From contig CAYXXN010000065.1 of assembly GCA_964469055.1 (NCBI GenBank), forward strand, positions 1 through 14,452: a stretch of DNA of 14,452 nt. The letters are read 5' to 3'. The translations under genes were made by a program, and so were the position numbers. Source of the stretch: CAYXXN01 sp964469055. Its GTDB lineage: Bacteria > Acidobacteriota > Thermoanaerobaculia > Multivoradales > JAHEKO01. Numbering within the stretch: the first letter of the stretch is position 1; the number at the start of each line of letters is the position of its first letter. Positions 1 to 8,511 of the stretch are shown here, one piece after another. The notes below the pieces were generated by a model, which saw only the letters and a list, made by a program, of their open reading frames with translations, was not told the DNA's origin and did no database searches.

Positions 1-877
<877 letters not shown>

Positions 878-950
878 GGATCCGGCACCGCCGCCGGCCG
901 GCTAAGGACCGACGACGGCAATGTACTTTGGAGTCTTCGTTGACCCGATC

Positions 951-978
951 GGCCGCTCGCGCGGCCTGCCGGGCAGGC
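951..978 (-). repeat. Two overlapping inverted repeats in the rRNA leader
   Basis: On the plus strand GGCCGC (951-956) pairs with GCGGCC (961-966) around a 4-base loop. GCCTGCC (964-970) pairs with GGCAGGC (972-978) around one base; realistically the innermost pairs open. The two share bases 964-966, so they cannot both form completely. In the leader RNA they would give neighbouring or alternative GC-rich hairpins between boxA and 16S. The complementarity is read directly; any role in antitermination or pre-16S folding is inference. Confidence 0.6.
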
Positions 979-997
979 ATCGACTCTTCCTCTATTT

Positions 998-1012
998 AGT
1001 TTTCAAAGAACC
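998..1012 (-). promoter_or_regulatory. boxA-like antitermination element
   Basis: The minus strand reads GGTTCTTTGAAAACT, closely matching the TGTTCTTTGAAAACT block found upstream of 16S in many bacteria and related to the E. coli boxA core TGCTCTTTA. In rRNA leaders boxA is bound by NusB and NusE (S10) and makes RNA polymerase resistant to Rho. It lies about 120 bases upstream of the 16S 5' end and downstream of both promoters, as expected. Confidence 0.75.
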
Positions 1013-1018
1013 GACGCC

Positions 1019-1042
1019 AAGCTCCCCGAAGGGGCGAAGCTT
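1019..1042 (-). repeat. Leader hairpin next to proximal rRNA promoter
   Basis: On the plus strand AAGCT (1019-1023) pairs with AGCTT (1038-1042), and CCCC (1024-1027) pairs with GGGG (1031-1034) around a GAA loop. A 3-base bulge (1035-1037) separates the two stem parts. No T-run follows, so it does not look like a terminator. The likely start point of the proximal promoter falls inside this hairpin, so only transcripts from the distal promoter, or from purFMN, would contain all of it. Confidence 0.6.
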
Positions 1043-1043
1043 C

Positions 1044-1072
1044 AGGCTACCCGTCGCGCACAAGACTGTCAA
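1044..1072 (-). promoter_or_regulatory. Proximal rRNA promoter (P2), sigma70-type
   Basis: A perfect TTGACA -35 box (1067-1072, minus strand) is followed after 17 bases by TAGCCT (1044-1049), which keeps the T, A and final T of the -10 consensus. Spacing is optimal. The start point would be near 1037. It points at the 16S gene and precedes boxA. The -10 box is imperfect, so confidence is moderate. Confidence 0.65.
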
Positions 1073-1152
1073 CCCCGGACTGGGGCGAACAACCGTCCGT
1101 GTCGTTGGGTCCTGCCGTCTGGGCCGTACGGTCCGGGCGGCGAAGAGGCGCG

Positions 1153-1182
1153 AGTGTAGGGGATCGCCGCCGGCGCTGTCAA
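1153..1182 (-). promoter_or_regulatory. Distal rRNA promoter (P1), overlapping purN stop
   Basis: A perfect TTGACA -35 box (1177-1182, minus strand) is followed after 18 bases by TACACT (1153-1158), four of six matches with the -10 consensus. The next bases, CGCGCC, form a GC-rich discriminator of the type found at rRNA promoters under stringent (ppGpp) control. The TGA stop of purN (1179-1181) lies inside the -35 box. No AT-rich UP element is visible because the upstream DNA is purN coding sequence. Confidence 0.75.
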
Positions 1183-1811
1183 CTGCCAGACGGAGGCGCC
1201 CCCGGGCCGTGGAAGACCACGCGCCGGCCCTCGATGCGCCACGGCTCGCGGAGCAGGCGGGCGAGGGCCTTCGGGTACGCCTTGTGCTCCTCGGCCAGGA
1301 TGCGCGCGGCCAAGCGGTCCGGTGTGTCGTCTTCCCTCACGGGCACCGCCCGCTGCGCGACGATCGGCCCGCTGTCGAGACTCTCGTCGACGAGGTGGAC
1401 CGTGCAGCCGGAGACCTTCACGCCGTGCTCGAGGGCCTGCCGTTGCGCGTCGAGCCCCGGGAAGGCGGGCAGCAGGCTCGGGTGGATGTTGAGGATGCGC
1501 TGCCGGAGACGGGCCACGAAGGCGGGCGAGAGCCGGCGCAGGTATCCTGCCAGGCAGACCCACTCCACCGCCGCCGCCTCGAGCTCCGAGAGGACCCGAG
1601 CCTCGTGCGTCGCTCGGCTCGGCTCCGCGCCGTGGGGCAGCGCGATCGCGGCGAGCCCCAACTCTCGGGCCGCACTCAGGCCGGGGGCATCCGGGACGTT
1701 GCTGATCACCAGGGCGACCTCGGCCGGCACCTCCCGGCGCCGCATGGCCTCGTGGAGGGCGAGGAAGTTGCTCCCGCGACCGGAGAGCAGAACTCCCACC
1801 CGGGCGGTCAT
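1179..1811 (-). CDS. purN: Phosphoribosylglycinamide formyltransferase PurN
   Basis: The 210-residue product matches PurN, the folate-dependent GAR transformylase that uses 10-formyltetrahydrofolate to convert GAR to FGAR (third step of purine synthesis, cytoplasm). It opens with MTARVGVLLSGRGSNF, holding the GRGSN phosphate-binding loop (11-15). The active-site block ILNIHPSLLPAFPG (106-119) supplies Asn108 and His110, and LDSGPI supplies Asp146, equivalent to E. coli N106, H108 and D144. The length is normal for the family. The start is well supported because its ATG overlaps the purM TGA as ATGA, a translational-coupling arrangement, with GGGA and GGA just upstream. The stop codon sits within the -35 box of an rRNA promoter. 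It is probably the last gene of a purF-purM-purN operon. The family assignment is very secure from the motifs. Confidence 0.97.
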   Translation of the reverse strand: MTARVGVLLSGRGSNFLALHEAMRRREVPAEVALVISNVPDAPGLSAARELGLAAIALPHGAEPSRATHEARVLSELEAAAVEWVCLAGYLRRLSPAFVARLRQRILNIHPSLLPAFPGLDAQRQALEHGVKVSGCTVHLVDESLDSGPIVAQRAVPVREDDTPDRLAARILAEEHKAYPKALARLLREPWRIEGRRVVFHGPGAPPSGS

Positions 1812-2884
1812 TCCGCTTCCCGAAACTCGGGCGGCCAGTCGTAGACCACGCCGGAAGCGCCCTCCTGCACGGTGCCGATCGGCAGCGCACGCTGGCCCGC
1901 CTCGCGGAGGACGGCGAGGACGTCGCGCGCGCCCTCGGGGTCGACGAACAGCACCATCCCGATGCCCATGTTGAACACCCGGAACATCTCGTCGCTGGCG
2001 ATCCCACCGTGCTGCTGGAGCAGATAGAAGAGCTCGGGGATTTCCCAGGCTCCCACCCTGATCTCGGCCCGGCAGCCGGCGGGCAGCACACGAGGCAGGT
2101 TGTCGGTCAAGCCGCCACCCGTGATGTGGGCGAGCGCGTGGAGCGCCGGGTGCCCGAGCAGGGGCTGGAGCGGCTGCAGGTAGGAGAGGTGCGGTGCGAG
2201 CAGCAGCTCGCGTAGCGCGGCGCGCCCCGCGGCGCCCGGCACCGGGTCGTCGATCTCGAGACCGAGCGTCTCGAAGAACACCCGGCGGGCCAGCGAATAG
2301 CCGTTGGTGTGGAGCCCGGCCGACGGCAGACCCAACAGCAGATCCCGCGGCCGGACGCGGCTGCCGTCGAGCACGGCGGCGCGGTCGACGAGCCCGACGA
2401 TGAAGCCCACCAGCTCGTAGTCGCCGGCCTGGTAGAAGCCCGGCATCTCGGCGGTCTCCCCACCCAGGAGAGCGCACCCGTTCTCGCGGCAGCCGGCGAC
2501 GACGCCCTGGACGAGCTGGATCATCGCCTCGGGAGCCAACACCCCGGCTCCCACGTAGTCGAGGAAGAAGAGCGGCCGGGCTCCCTGGACCAGAATGTCG
2601 TTGACGCAGTGGTTGACGAGGTCACGGCCGACCGTCGAGTAGTCACCGGCGAGCTTGGCGACGGCGAGCTTGGTGCCCACGCCGTCCGCCGAGGCGACCA
2701 GGACGGGCTCGGCGAGGCCGTCGAGGGGAAGTTGGAACAGGCCGCCGAAGAACCCGATCTCGGAGAGGACGCCCGGCGTCGCCGTCGAGCGCGCCAGCTC
2801 CTTGACTTCGGCGAGCGCGCGTTGCTTGGCGTCGATGTCCACGCCCGCCGCCGCGTACGCGGAGGGCTTGCGCCGCGCCGTCAT
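1808..2884 (-). CDS. purM: Phosphoribosylformylglycinamidine cyclo-ligase PurM (AIR synthetase)
   Basis: The 358-residue protein is PurM, which closes FGAM to aminoimidazole ribotide using ATP (fifth step of purine synthesis). Family motifs appear in order: YAAAGVDIDA near the N-terminus (10-19), DGVGTK (67-72), HCVNDI (92-97), GGETAEMPGFY (141-151), GLHTNGYSLAR (190-200), HITGGGLTDNLPR (253-265) and MFRVFNMGIGM (300-310). Length and architecture are normal for the PurM/PurL ATP-binding superfamily. Only a weak ribosome-binding site precedes the ATG, but the start fits family N-termini. The stop overlaps the purN start by 4 bases. The first 31 coding bases lie within a 55-base block repeated beyond the N gap, so a spurious second copy of the gene start appears at 3009-3039. 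The purM frame itself is intact in the left contig. Confidence 0.97.
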   Translation of the reverse strand: MTARRKPSAYAAAGVDIDAKQRALAEVKELARSTATPGVLSEIGFFGGLFQLPLDGLAEPVLVASADGVGTKLAVAKLAGDYSTVGRDLVNHCVNDILVQGARPLFFLDYVGAGVLAPEAMIQLVQGVVAGCRENGCALLGGETAEMPGFYQAGDYELVGFIVGLVDRAAVLDGSRVRPRDLLLGLPSAGLHTNGYSLARRVFFETLGLEIDDPVPGAAGRAALRELLLAPHLSYLQPLQPLLGHPALHALAHITGGGLTDNLPRVLPAGCRAEIRVGAWEIPELFYLLQQHGGIASDEMFRVFNMGIGMVLFVDPEGARDVLAVLREAGQRALPIGTVQEGASGVVYDWPPEFREAE

Positions 2885-2908
2885 CGAGCCGGCAGTCTAC
2901 CGCGAAGC
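2854..2908. repeat. Left copy of 55-base duplicated contig end
   Basis: Bases 2854-2908 are identical to 3009-3063 and abut the N gap. This copy covers the first 10 codons of purM and 24 bases upstream. A perfect direct repeat bounding a gap of exactly 100 N is the mark of two contigs that really overlap by 55 bases, probably an assembler k-mer length, but were scaffolded with a default gap. Confidence 0.95.
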
Positions 2909-3008
2909 NNNNNNNNNNNNNNNNNNNNNNNNNNNNNNNNNNNNNNNNNNNNNNNNNNNNNNNNNNNNNNNNNNNNNNNNNNNNNNNNNNNNNNNNNNNN
3001 NNNNNNNN
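2909..3008. other. Assembly gap of exactly 100 N
   Basis: One hundred unknown bases between purM and purF. The round length suggests a scaffolder placeholder rather than a measured distance. The identical flanks suggest the real gap is zero or negative, so real coordinates upstream of purM would be shortened by 155 bases. Confidence 0.95.
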
Positions 3009-3063
3009 CGTACGCGGAGGGCTTGCGCCGCGCCGTCATCGAGCCGGCAGTCTACCGCGAAGC
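3009..3063. repeat. Right copy of 55-base duplicated contig end
   Basis: Identical to 2854-2908. It contains a false second start of purM (ATG at 3037-3039, minus strand, ten codons before the Ns). It should not be annotated as a pseudogene, because merging the two contig ends removes it. Confidence 0.93.
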
Positions 3064-3082
3064 CCTCGGCCCAACGGCCAGC

Positions 3083-3106
3083 TCAGTGGAGCATGGAGGA
3101 CCGCAT
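3083..3106 (-). CDS. Possible 7-codon leader peptide between purF and purM
   Basis: The minus strand has GGGAG (3114-3118), a 7-base spacer, ATG (3104-3106) and seven codons (MRSSMLH) before TGA. It lies within the purF-purM spacer, which is 87 bases once the duplicated contig ends are merged. The ribosome-binding site is better than that of purM itself. Such a small frame can arise by chance, there is no attenuator-like hairpin pair, and no known leader peptide matches. It is listed because it is the only structured element in this spacer. Confidence 0.2.
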   Translation of the reverse strand: MRSSMLH

Positions 3107-3126
3107 GGTGGATCTCCCGAGAAGTT

Positions 3127-4521
<1,395 letters not shown>

Positions 4522-4537
4522 AGTTCGCGCGACGGCG

Positions 4538-4547
4538 AGTATAGAAT
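4538..4547. promoter_or_regulatory. Candidate overlapping divergent -10 boxes between purF and purSL
   Basis: The 62 bases between the purF and purSL starts are GC-rich except for GAGTATAGAAT. On the minus strand 4538-4543 reads TATACT and on the plus strand 4542-4547 reads TAGAAT, each five of six against TATAAT. The boxes share two bases, so polymerase could not occupy both at once. A minus-strand start near 4531 would leave a purF leader of only about 10 bases. No good -35 box is found for either direction, so activator or alternative-sigma dependence is possible. No PurR-like operator was recognised. Confidence 0.4.
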
Positions 4548-4583
4548 GACGGCTCGCGGAGGGCGACCCGCCCACCCGCCCGG

Positions 4584-7500
4584 ATGACCTCCCCGCCGAG
4601 CCAGTTCCCGATCCATCGGATCGAGATCGCCGTGCGCCCGGGGTCCATCGACGGGCGCGCCCTCCATGTCGCCGAGCAGGTGCGGCGCTTCCTCCACATC
4701 CCCGTCGGGGGCGTCCGCAGTCGCGACGTCTACCACCTGGAGGCCGACCTCGACGCGGAAGAGGTGGCGCGCGTCGTCGCCGAATTCGCCGACCCGGTTC
4801 TCCAGGTCGGCGCCGCCGGTCGCGTCGACGACGGGCCCTTCGCCGTCGCGATCACGGTCGGCTACCAACCGGGTGTGGCGGACCCGGTCGGCAAGAGCGC
4901 CCTGGTGGCGATCGAGGACGCCCTCGGGCGCCGCCTCGGCGAGGGCGCCACCGTCTACAGCTCGCAGCTCTACTTGCTCGACGGCGTCGACCGCGGACAG
5001 GGCGAACGCATCGCCCATGATCTGCTGGCCAACCCCGTGATCCAGAGTGCGCGGGTGGCGACGTGGGAGGAGTGGCGGGAGGCGCCGCCGGACCTCGCCG
5101 TGCCGAAGGTGGCGAGCGGCTCGCGGCCCCCGGTGCGGACCGTGGATCTCTCGGGGAGCGACGAGGAGTTGGCGCGGCTCTCCCGCGAGGGCCTGCTGGC
5201 GCTCTCCCTCGCCGAGATGGAGGCGATCCGCGATCACTTCCTCGAAGCCGCCGCCGATCCTCGTCGGCGCGCCCTCGGCCTGGGGGCCCAGCCCACCGAC
5301 GTCGAGCTCGAATGCCTCGCCCAGACCTGGAGCGAGCACTGCAAGCACAAGATCTTCAACGCCACGATCGACTACCGGGAGGGTGACGGTCCCCCGGAGA
5401 CGATCCGCTCGCTCTTCGCCACTTACATCCGACGGGCCACCGAGGAGATCGATCGCGAGCTCGTCGAGCGCGAGGGCCGCTCGTGGCTGGTCTCGGTCTT
5501 CCACGACAACGCCGGCGTCGTCGCCTTCGACGAGGCCGTGCACTTGGTCTACAAGGTGGAGACCCACAACTCGCCCTCCGCTCTCGATCCCTACGGGGGC
5601 GCCATCACCGGCATCGTCGGCGTCAACCGCGACACCTTCGGCACCGGACGCGGCGCGGAGCTCTTGGTCAACGTCTGGGGCTATTGCTTCGCCTCGCCGT
5701 TCTTCCGAGGCGAGCTCCCGCCGGGCCTCCTCCACCCGAAGCGCGTCCGCGACGGCGTCCACCGCGGCGTGACCGACGGCGGCAACCAGAGCGGCATCCC
5801 CTACGGGCGCGGCTGGGAGCTCTTCGACGGCCGCTTCCTGGGCAAGCCGCTCGTCTTTTGCGGCACGGTCGGCGCCCTGCAAGTCACCATCGCCGGCCGA
5901 CCGGGGGAGGAGAAGGCGGCGCGACCGGGCGACGCCGTCGTCATGGTCGGCGGACGGATCGGCGCCGACGGCATCCACGGCGCCACCTTCTCCTCAGCCG
6001 CGCTCGACGAGCACTCGCCGGCGCAGGCGGTGCAGATCGGCGACCCGATCACCCAGAAGATGATGTTCGACTTCCTGACCGAGGCGCGCGACCGCGGGCT
6101 CTACTCGGCGATTACCGACAACGGCGCCGGCGGCCTCTCCTCCTCGGTCGGCGAGATGGCGCGCGGGCCCGGCGGCGCGCGCCTGGATCTCGCCCGGGCG
6201 CCGCTCAAGTACGCCGGCCTGGCACCCTGGGAGATCTTCCTCTCCGAGGCCCAGGAGCGGATGACGGTGGCGGTGCCGCCGGGTACCCTTCCGGCCTTCC
6301 TCGAGCTCGCCGCCCGCCGCACTGTCGAGGCGAGCGTCCTGGGCGAGTTCACGGCCGAGGGCTTCCTGCACGTGACGTACGGCGAGGAGACCGTGGCCCT
6401 GCTCGCCATGGACTTCTTGCACGAGGGCTTGCCCGAGCTGCGGCTCGCCGCCCATTGGGTGCCGCCCGTCTTCGCCGAGCCACCGTCGCGCGCTGTCGAC
6501 TGCGCCGAGGTCCTGCTCGCGCTCCTCGGCCGCCCGAACCTGGCGAGCCACGAGGCGAAGGCCCGCCACTACGACCACGAGGTCAAGGGGCTGGCGGTCG
6601 TCAAGCCCTGGATCGGCGTCGGCGCGGACGTGCCCGCCGAGGCGACGGTGTGGATCGCCCACCACGGGTCGCGGCGTGGCTTCGTGCTCTCCGAGGGAGT
6701 CAACCCCTATCTCTCCGACCTCGACCCCGAGGCGATGGCGGCGACCGCCCTCGACGAGGCCGTGCGCCGGCAGCTCGCGGCCGGGGCGCGGCTGGACCGC
6801 ATCGCCGCGCTCGACAATTTCTGTTGGCCCGACCCGGTGACCTCGGCGCAGACGCCGGACGGCGAGCAGAAGCTCGCCCAGTTGGTGCGCGCCTGCCGCG
6901 GCCTCTACGCCGCATGCCGGGCCTACGGCGTGCCCTTGATTTCTGGCAAGGACTCGATGAAGAACGACGCGGTCCTCGGCGGCACCAAGATCAGCGTCCC
7001 TCCGACGCTCCTGGTCTCGGCGCTGGGACAGATCGACGATGTCGAGAGGGCCGTCACTCTTGATTTCAAGGCCGCAGGAGACGTCGTCTTCCTGCTCGGA
7101 GCGACCGGCGAGGATACCGGGGGCAGCGAGTACTTCCGCTACCTGGGAGAACGTGACGGCCTCGTGGCCGAGCCGGGCGGCCCGGCGCCCTACGTCGGCC
7201 GCCGGCCACCCACCGTCGCCTTCGCCCTCACGCTGCCGCTCTACCGGGCCTTCGACGGCGCGCTGCGGGCCGGTCTCGTGCGCTCGGTGGCGACCCCAGG
7301 GAAGGGCGGGCTCGCCGTGGCGCTCGTCCGCTCGGCGATGGCCGCTCGGCTCGGCGCCGAGCTCGACCTCGACGGCTGTGCCGGCATGGACGGTCTCGAC
7401 GAGGACATCGCTCTCTTCGCCGAGTCGAACGGCCGCTTCCTCGTCACCGTGGCACCGGCCGACGCCGACGCCTTCGAGGCGTGCTTCGCTGAGCTCCCCT

Positions 7501-7625
7501 GCCGGCGTGTGGGTCGGGTGACGGAGGTGCCCCGGCTGGTCATCGTTCGCAACCGCGCAACCCTACTCGAACTCAGCGTCGACGTCCTCCACCAGCGCTT
7601 CCGCGCCGGCCTCGCCGATGCTTGA
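4584..7625 (+). CDS. purL: Phosphoribosylformylglycinamidine synthase, fused PurS-PurL subunit
   Basis: The 1013-residue protein is the synthetase part of FGAM synthase, which uses ATP and ammonia delivered by PurQ to turn FGAR into FGAM. Roughly residues 10-75 and 85-155 look like two PurS-type modules; the second carries the typical YQPGVADPVGKSALVAIEDAL. A linker follows, then a PurL core with TWSEHCKHKIFNA (248-260, His252 in the active site), KVETHNSPSALDPYGG (324-339) and SGKDSMKND near 787. The layout equals the first three quarters of the large single-chain PurL of enterobacteria without its C-terminal glutaminase, which here is the next gene. The ATG is the first start after an in-frame TAG at 4542; no close Shine-Dalgarno is seen. 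The last codons overlap purQ by 8 bases, suggesting coupled synthesis of the two subunits. Confidence 0.95.
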   Translation: MTSPPSQFPIHRIEIAVRPGSIDGRALHVAEQVRRFLHIPVGGVRSRDVYHLEADLDAEEVARVVAEFADPVLQVGAAGRVDDGPFAVAITVGYQPGVADPVGKSALVAIEDALGRRLGEGATVYSSQLYLLDGVDRGQGERIAHDLLANPVIQSARVATWEEWREAPPDLAVPKVASGSRPPVRTVDLSGSDEELARLSREGLLALSLAEMEAIRDHFLEAAADPRRRALGLGAQPTDVELECLAQTWSEHCKHKIFNATIDYREGDGPPETIRSLFATYIRRATEEIDRELVEREGRSWLVSVFHDNAGVVAFDEAVHLVYKVETHNSPSALDPYGGAITGIVGVNRDTFGTGRGAELLVNVWGYCFASPFFRGELPPGLLHPKRVRDGVHRGVTDGGNQSGIPYGRGWELFDGRFLGKPLVFCGTVGALQVTIAGRPGEEKAARPGDAVVMVGGRIGADGIHGATFSSAALDEHSPAQAVQIGDPITQKMMFDFLTEARDRGLYSAITDNGAGGLSSSVGEMARGPGGARLDLARAPLKYAGLAPWEIFLSEAQERMTVAVPPGTLPAFLELAARRTVEASVLGEFTAEGFLHVTYGEETVALLAMDFLHEGLPELRLAAHWVPPVFAEPPSRAVDCAEVLLALLGRPNLASHEAKARHYDHEVKGLAVVKPWIGVGADVPAEATVWIAHHGSRRGFVLSEGVNPYLSDLDPEAMAATALDEAVRRQLAAGARLDRIAALDNFCWPDPVTSAQTPDGEQKLAQLVRACRGLYAACRAYGVPLISGKDSMKNDAVLGGTKISVPPTLLVSALGQIDDVERAVTLDFKAAGDVVFLLGATGEDTGGSEYFRYLGERDGLVAEPGGPAPYVGRRPPTVAFALTLPLYRAFDGALRAGLVRSVATPGKGGLAVALVRSAMAARLGAELDLDGCAGMDGLDEDIALFAESNGRFLVTVAPADADAFEACFAELPCRRVGRVTEVPRLVIVRNRATLLELSVDVLHQRFRAGLADA

Positions 7626-8490
7626 GGCCGCCCTCACCGCGCTGCGCGGCTTGCCACCCGCCGAGCTCGCGCGGCGGCGCGCCGAGGTGCGGGTTCTCGT
7701 GCTGACCGGCTTGGGGCTCAATTGCGAGGTCGAGACCGCCACGGCCTTCCGCCGCGTCGGCGCCTCGCCAGAGCTCGTCCACCTTCTCGATCTCTTGGCC
7801 GGCGCCGCTCCTCGCCCGCTCACCGACTACCCGATCGTCGCCTTCCCCGGCGGCTTCGCCTTCGGCGACCACCTAGGGGCGGGCTTCGTCCTCGCCAACA
7901 AGATCCGCTGGCGGCTCTACGACCCCTTCGTCGAGTTCATCGACCAGGGGGGCCTGGCGATCGGCATCTGCAACGGCTTTCAGACCATGGTCCGGCTCGG
8001 CATGCTCCCCGGCTTCGACGGCGACTACCGCACGCCGCGCGCCGCCGTCGCTCCCAACGACCGCCTCGGCTACTGGGACACCTGGGTGCAGATGCGCGCC
8101 GACCCCGATTCGCCCTGCGTGTGGACCCGCGGCATCGACCTGCTCGAGGTGCCGAGCCGTCACGGCGAAGGCAAGCTCCTGACCGATGGCGAGGCCACCC
8201 GCCGGCGCCTCGAGGCGGGCCACCAAATCGCCCTGCGCTACGTCGACGGGGAGGGTCGGCCGACCGAGGACTGGCCGGCCAATCCCAGCGGCTCGCCGGG
8301 CGGCGTCGCCGGCCTCTGTGACCCCAGCGGCCGCCTCTTCGGCTTGATGCCCCACCCCGACGCCTTCCTCTACCCCTTCCAGCACCCGCAGTGGTTCCGG
8401 CGCCGCGATCGCGACGCCGCCCCCACGGAAGGCGGCGGCCTCGTCATCTTCCGCAACGGCGTCGACGCCGCGGCGGCGGCGATGGACTGA
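7618..8490 (+). CDS. purQ: Phosphoribosylformylglycinamidine synthase glutaminase subunit PurQ
   Basis: The 290-residue class I glutamine amidotransferase releases ammonia from glutamine for the PurSL subunit. GLGLNCEVETATAFRRVGA (31-49), FPGGFAFGDHLGAG (76-89) and GICNGFQ (116-122, nucleophile Cys118) are PurQ hallmarks. PSRHGEGK (179-186) and NPSGSP (222-227) follow in order. Near the C-terminus GLMPHPDAF places His246 and Asp248 where the family normally has the His and Glu of the triad, so the acidic member appears to be Asp. It is longer than the usual roughly 230-residue PurQ: about 23 extra residues precede the first strand and insertions lie in the C-terminal half. The ATG lies within the end of purSL, which supports this start. 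It converges with the downstream gene, 8 bases away. Confidence 0.95.
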   Translation: MLEAALTALRGLPPAELARRRAEVRVLVLTGLGLNCEVETATAFRRVGASPELVHLLDLLAGAAPRPLTDYPIVAFPGGFAFGDHLGAGFVLANKIRWRLYDPFVEFIDQGGLAIGICNGFQTMVRLGMLPGFDGDYRTPRAAVAPNDRLGYWDTWVQMRADPDSPCVWTRGIDLLEVPSRHGEGKLLTDGEATRRRLEAGHQIALRYVDGEGRPTEDWPANPSGSPGGVAGLCDPSGRLFGLMPHPDAFLYPFQHPQWFRRRDRDAAPTEGGGLVIFRNGVDAAAAAMD

Positions 8491-8511
8491 CGAGGCCCCT
8501 ACCCCACCTCG
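8491..8511. terminator. Weak inverted repeat at convergent gene ends
   Basis: CGAGG (8491-8495) and CCTCG (8507-8511) flank the 8-base space between the purQ stop and the stop of the opposing metallo-hydrolase gene. The stem has only 5 base pairs with an 11-base loop and there is no T-run on either strand. A terminator must exist nearby for one or both units; this is the only symmetrical element at the junction and is weak evidence. Confidence 0.15.

Larger units (their letters stand above)
878..1178 (-). promoter_or_regulatory. rRNA operon promoter and leader region
   Basis: These 301 bases between the purN stop and mature 16S hold no credible protein gene. In the direction of transcription (right to left) they contain a distal promoter whose -35 box reaches into the purN stop, a second promoter, a hairpin, a boxA-like element, two overlapping GC-rich inverted repeats and then the 16S 5' end. 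This is the normal order of a bacterial rRNA operon control region. The 3' partner of the 16S processing stem is outside the window, so the RNase III site cannot be located. There is no hairpin followed by a T-run after purN, so purFMN transcripts may run into the rRNA operon. Confidence 0.8.

Noticed and set aside
1073..1085. CCCC/GGGG inverted repeat downstream of purN as a possible terminator
   Set aside because: The stem has four base pairs, no T-run follows it, and it directly precedes the TTGACA of the proximal rRNA promoter.
921..1844. 307-codon plus-strand frame opposite the rRNA leader and purN
   Set aside because: It is the antisense shadow of purN in GC-rich DNA, with Arg- and Gly-rich low-complexity composition and no motif.
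3009..3039. Second, truncated purM start that looks like a gene fragment or duplication
   Set aside because: It is part of the duplicated 55-base contig end next to the N gap, so it is an assembly artefact rather than a pseudogene.
4522..4575. Upstream in-frame extension of purF by 18 codons
   Set aside because: PurF needs Cys at its mature N-terminus. The MCGLFGIE start gives this by Met removal, and the extra residues do not resemble a known propeptide.
5483..7063. 526-codon plus-strand frame inside purSL
   Set aside because: It is the +1 frame of purSL, almost entirely Arg, Gly, Pro and Ala, as expected from GC-rich third positions.
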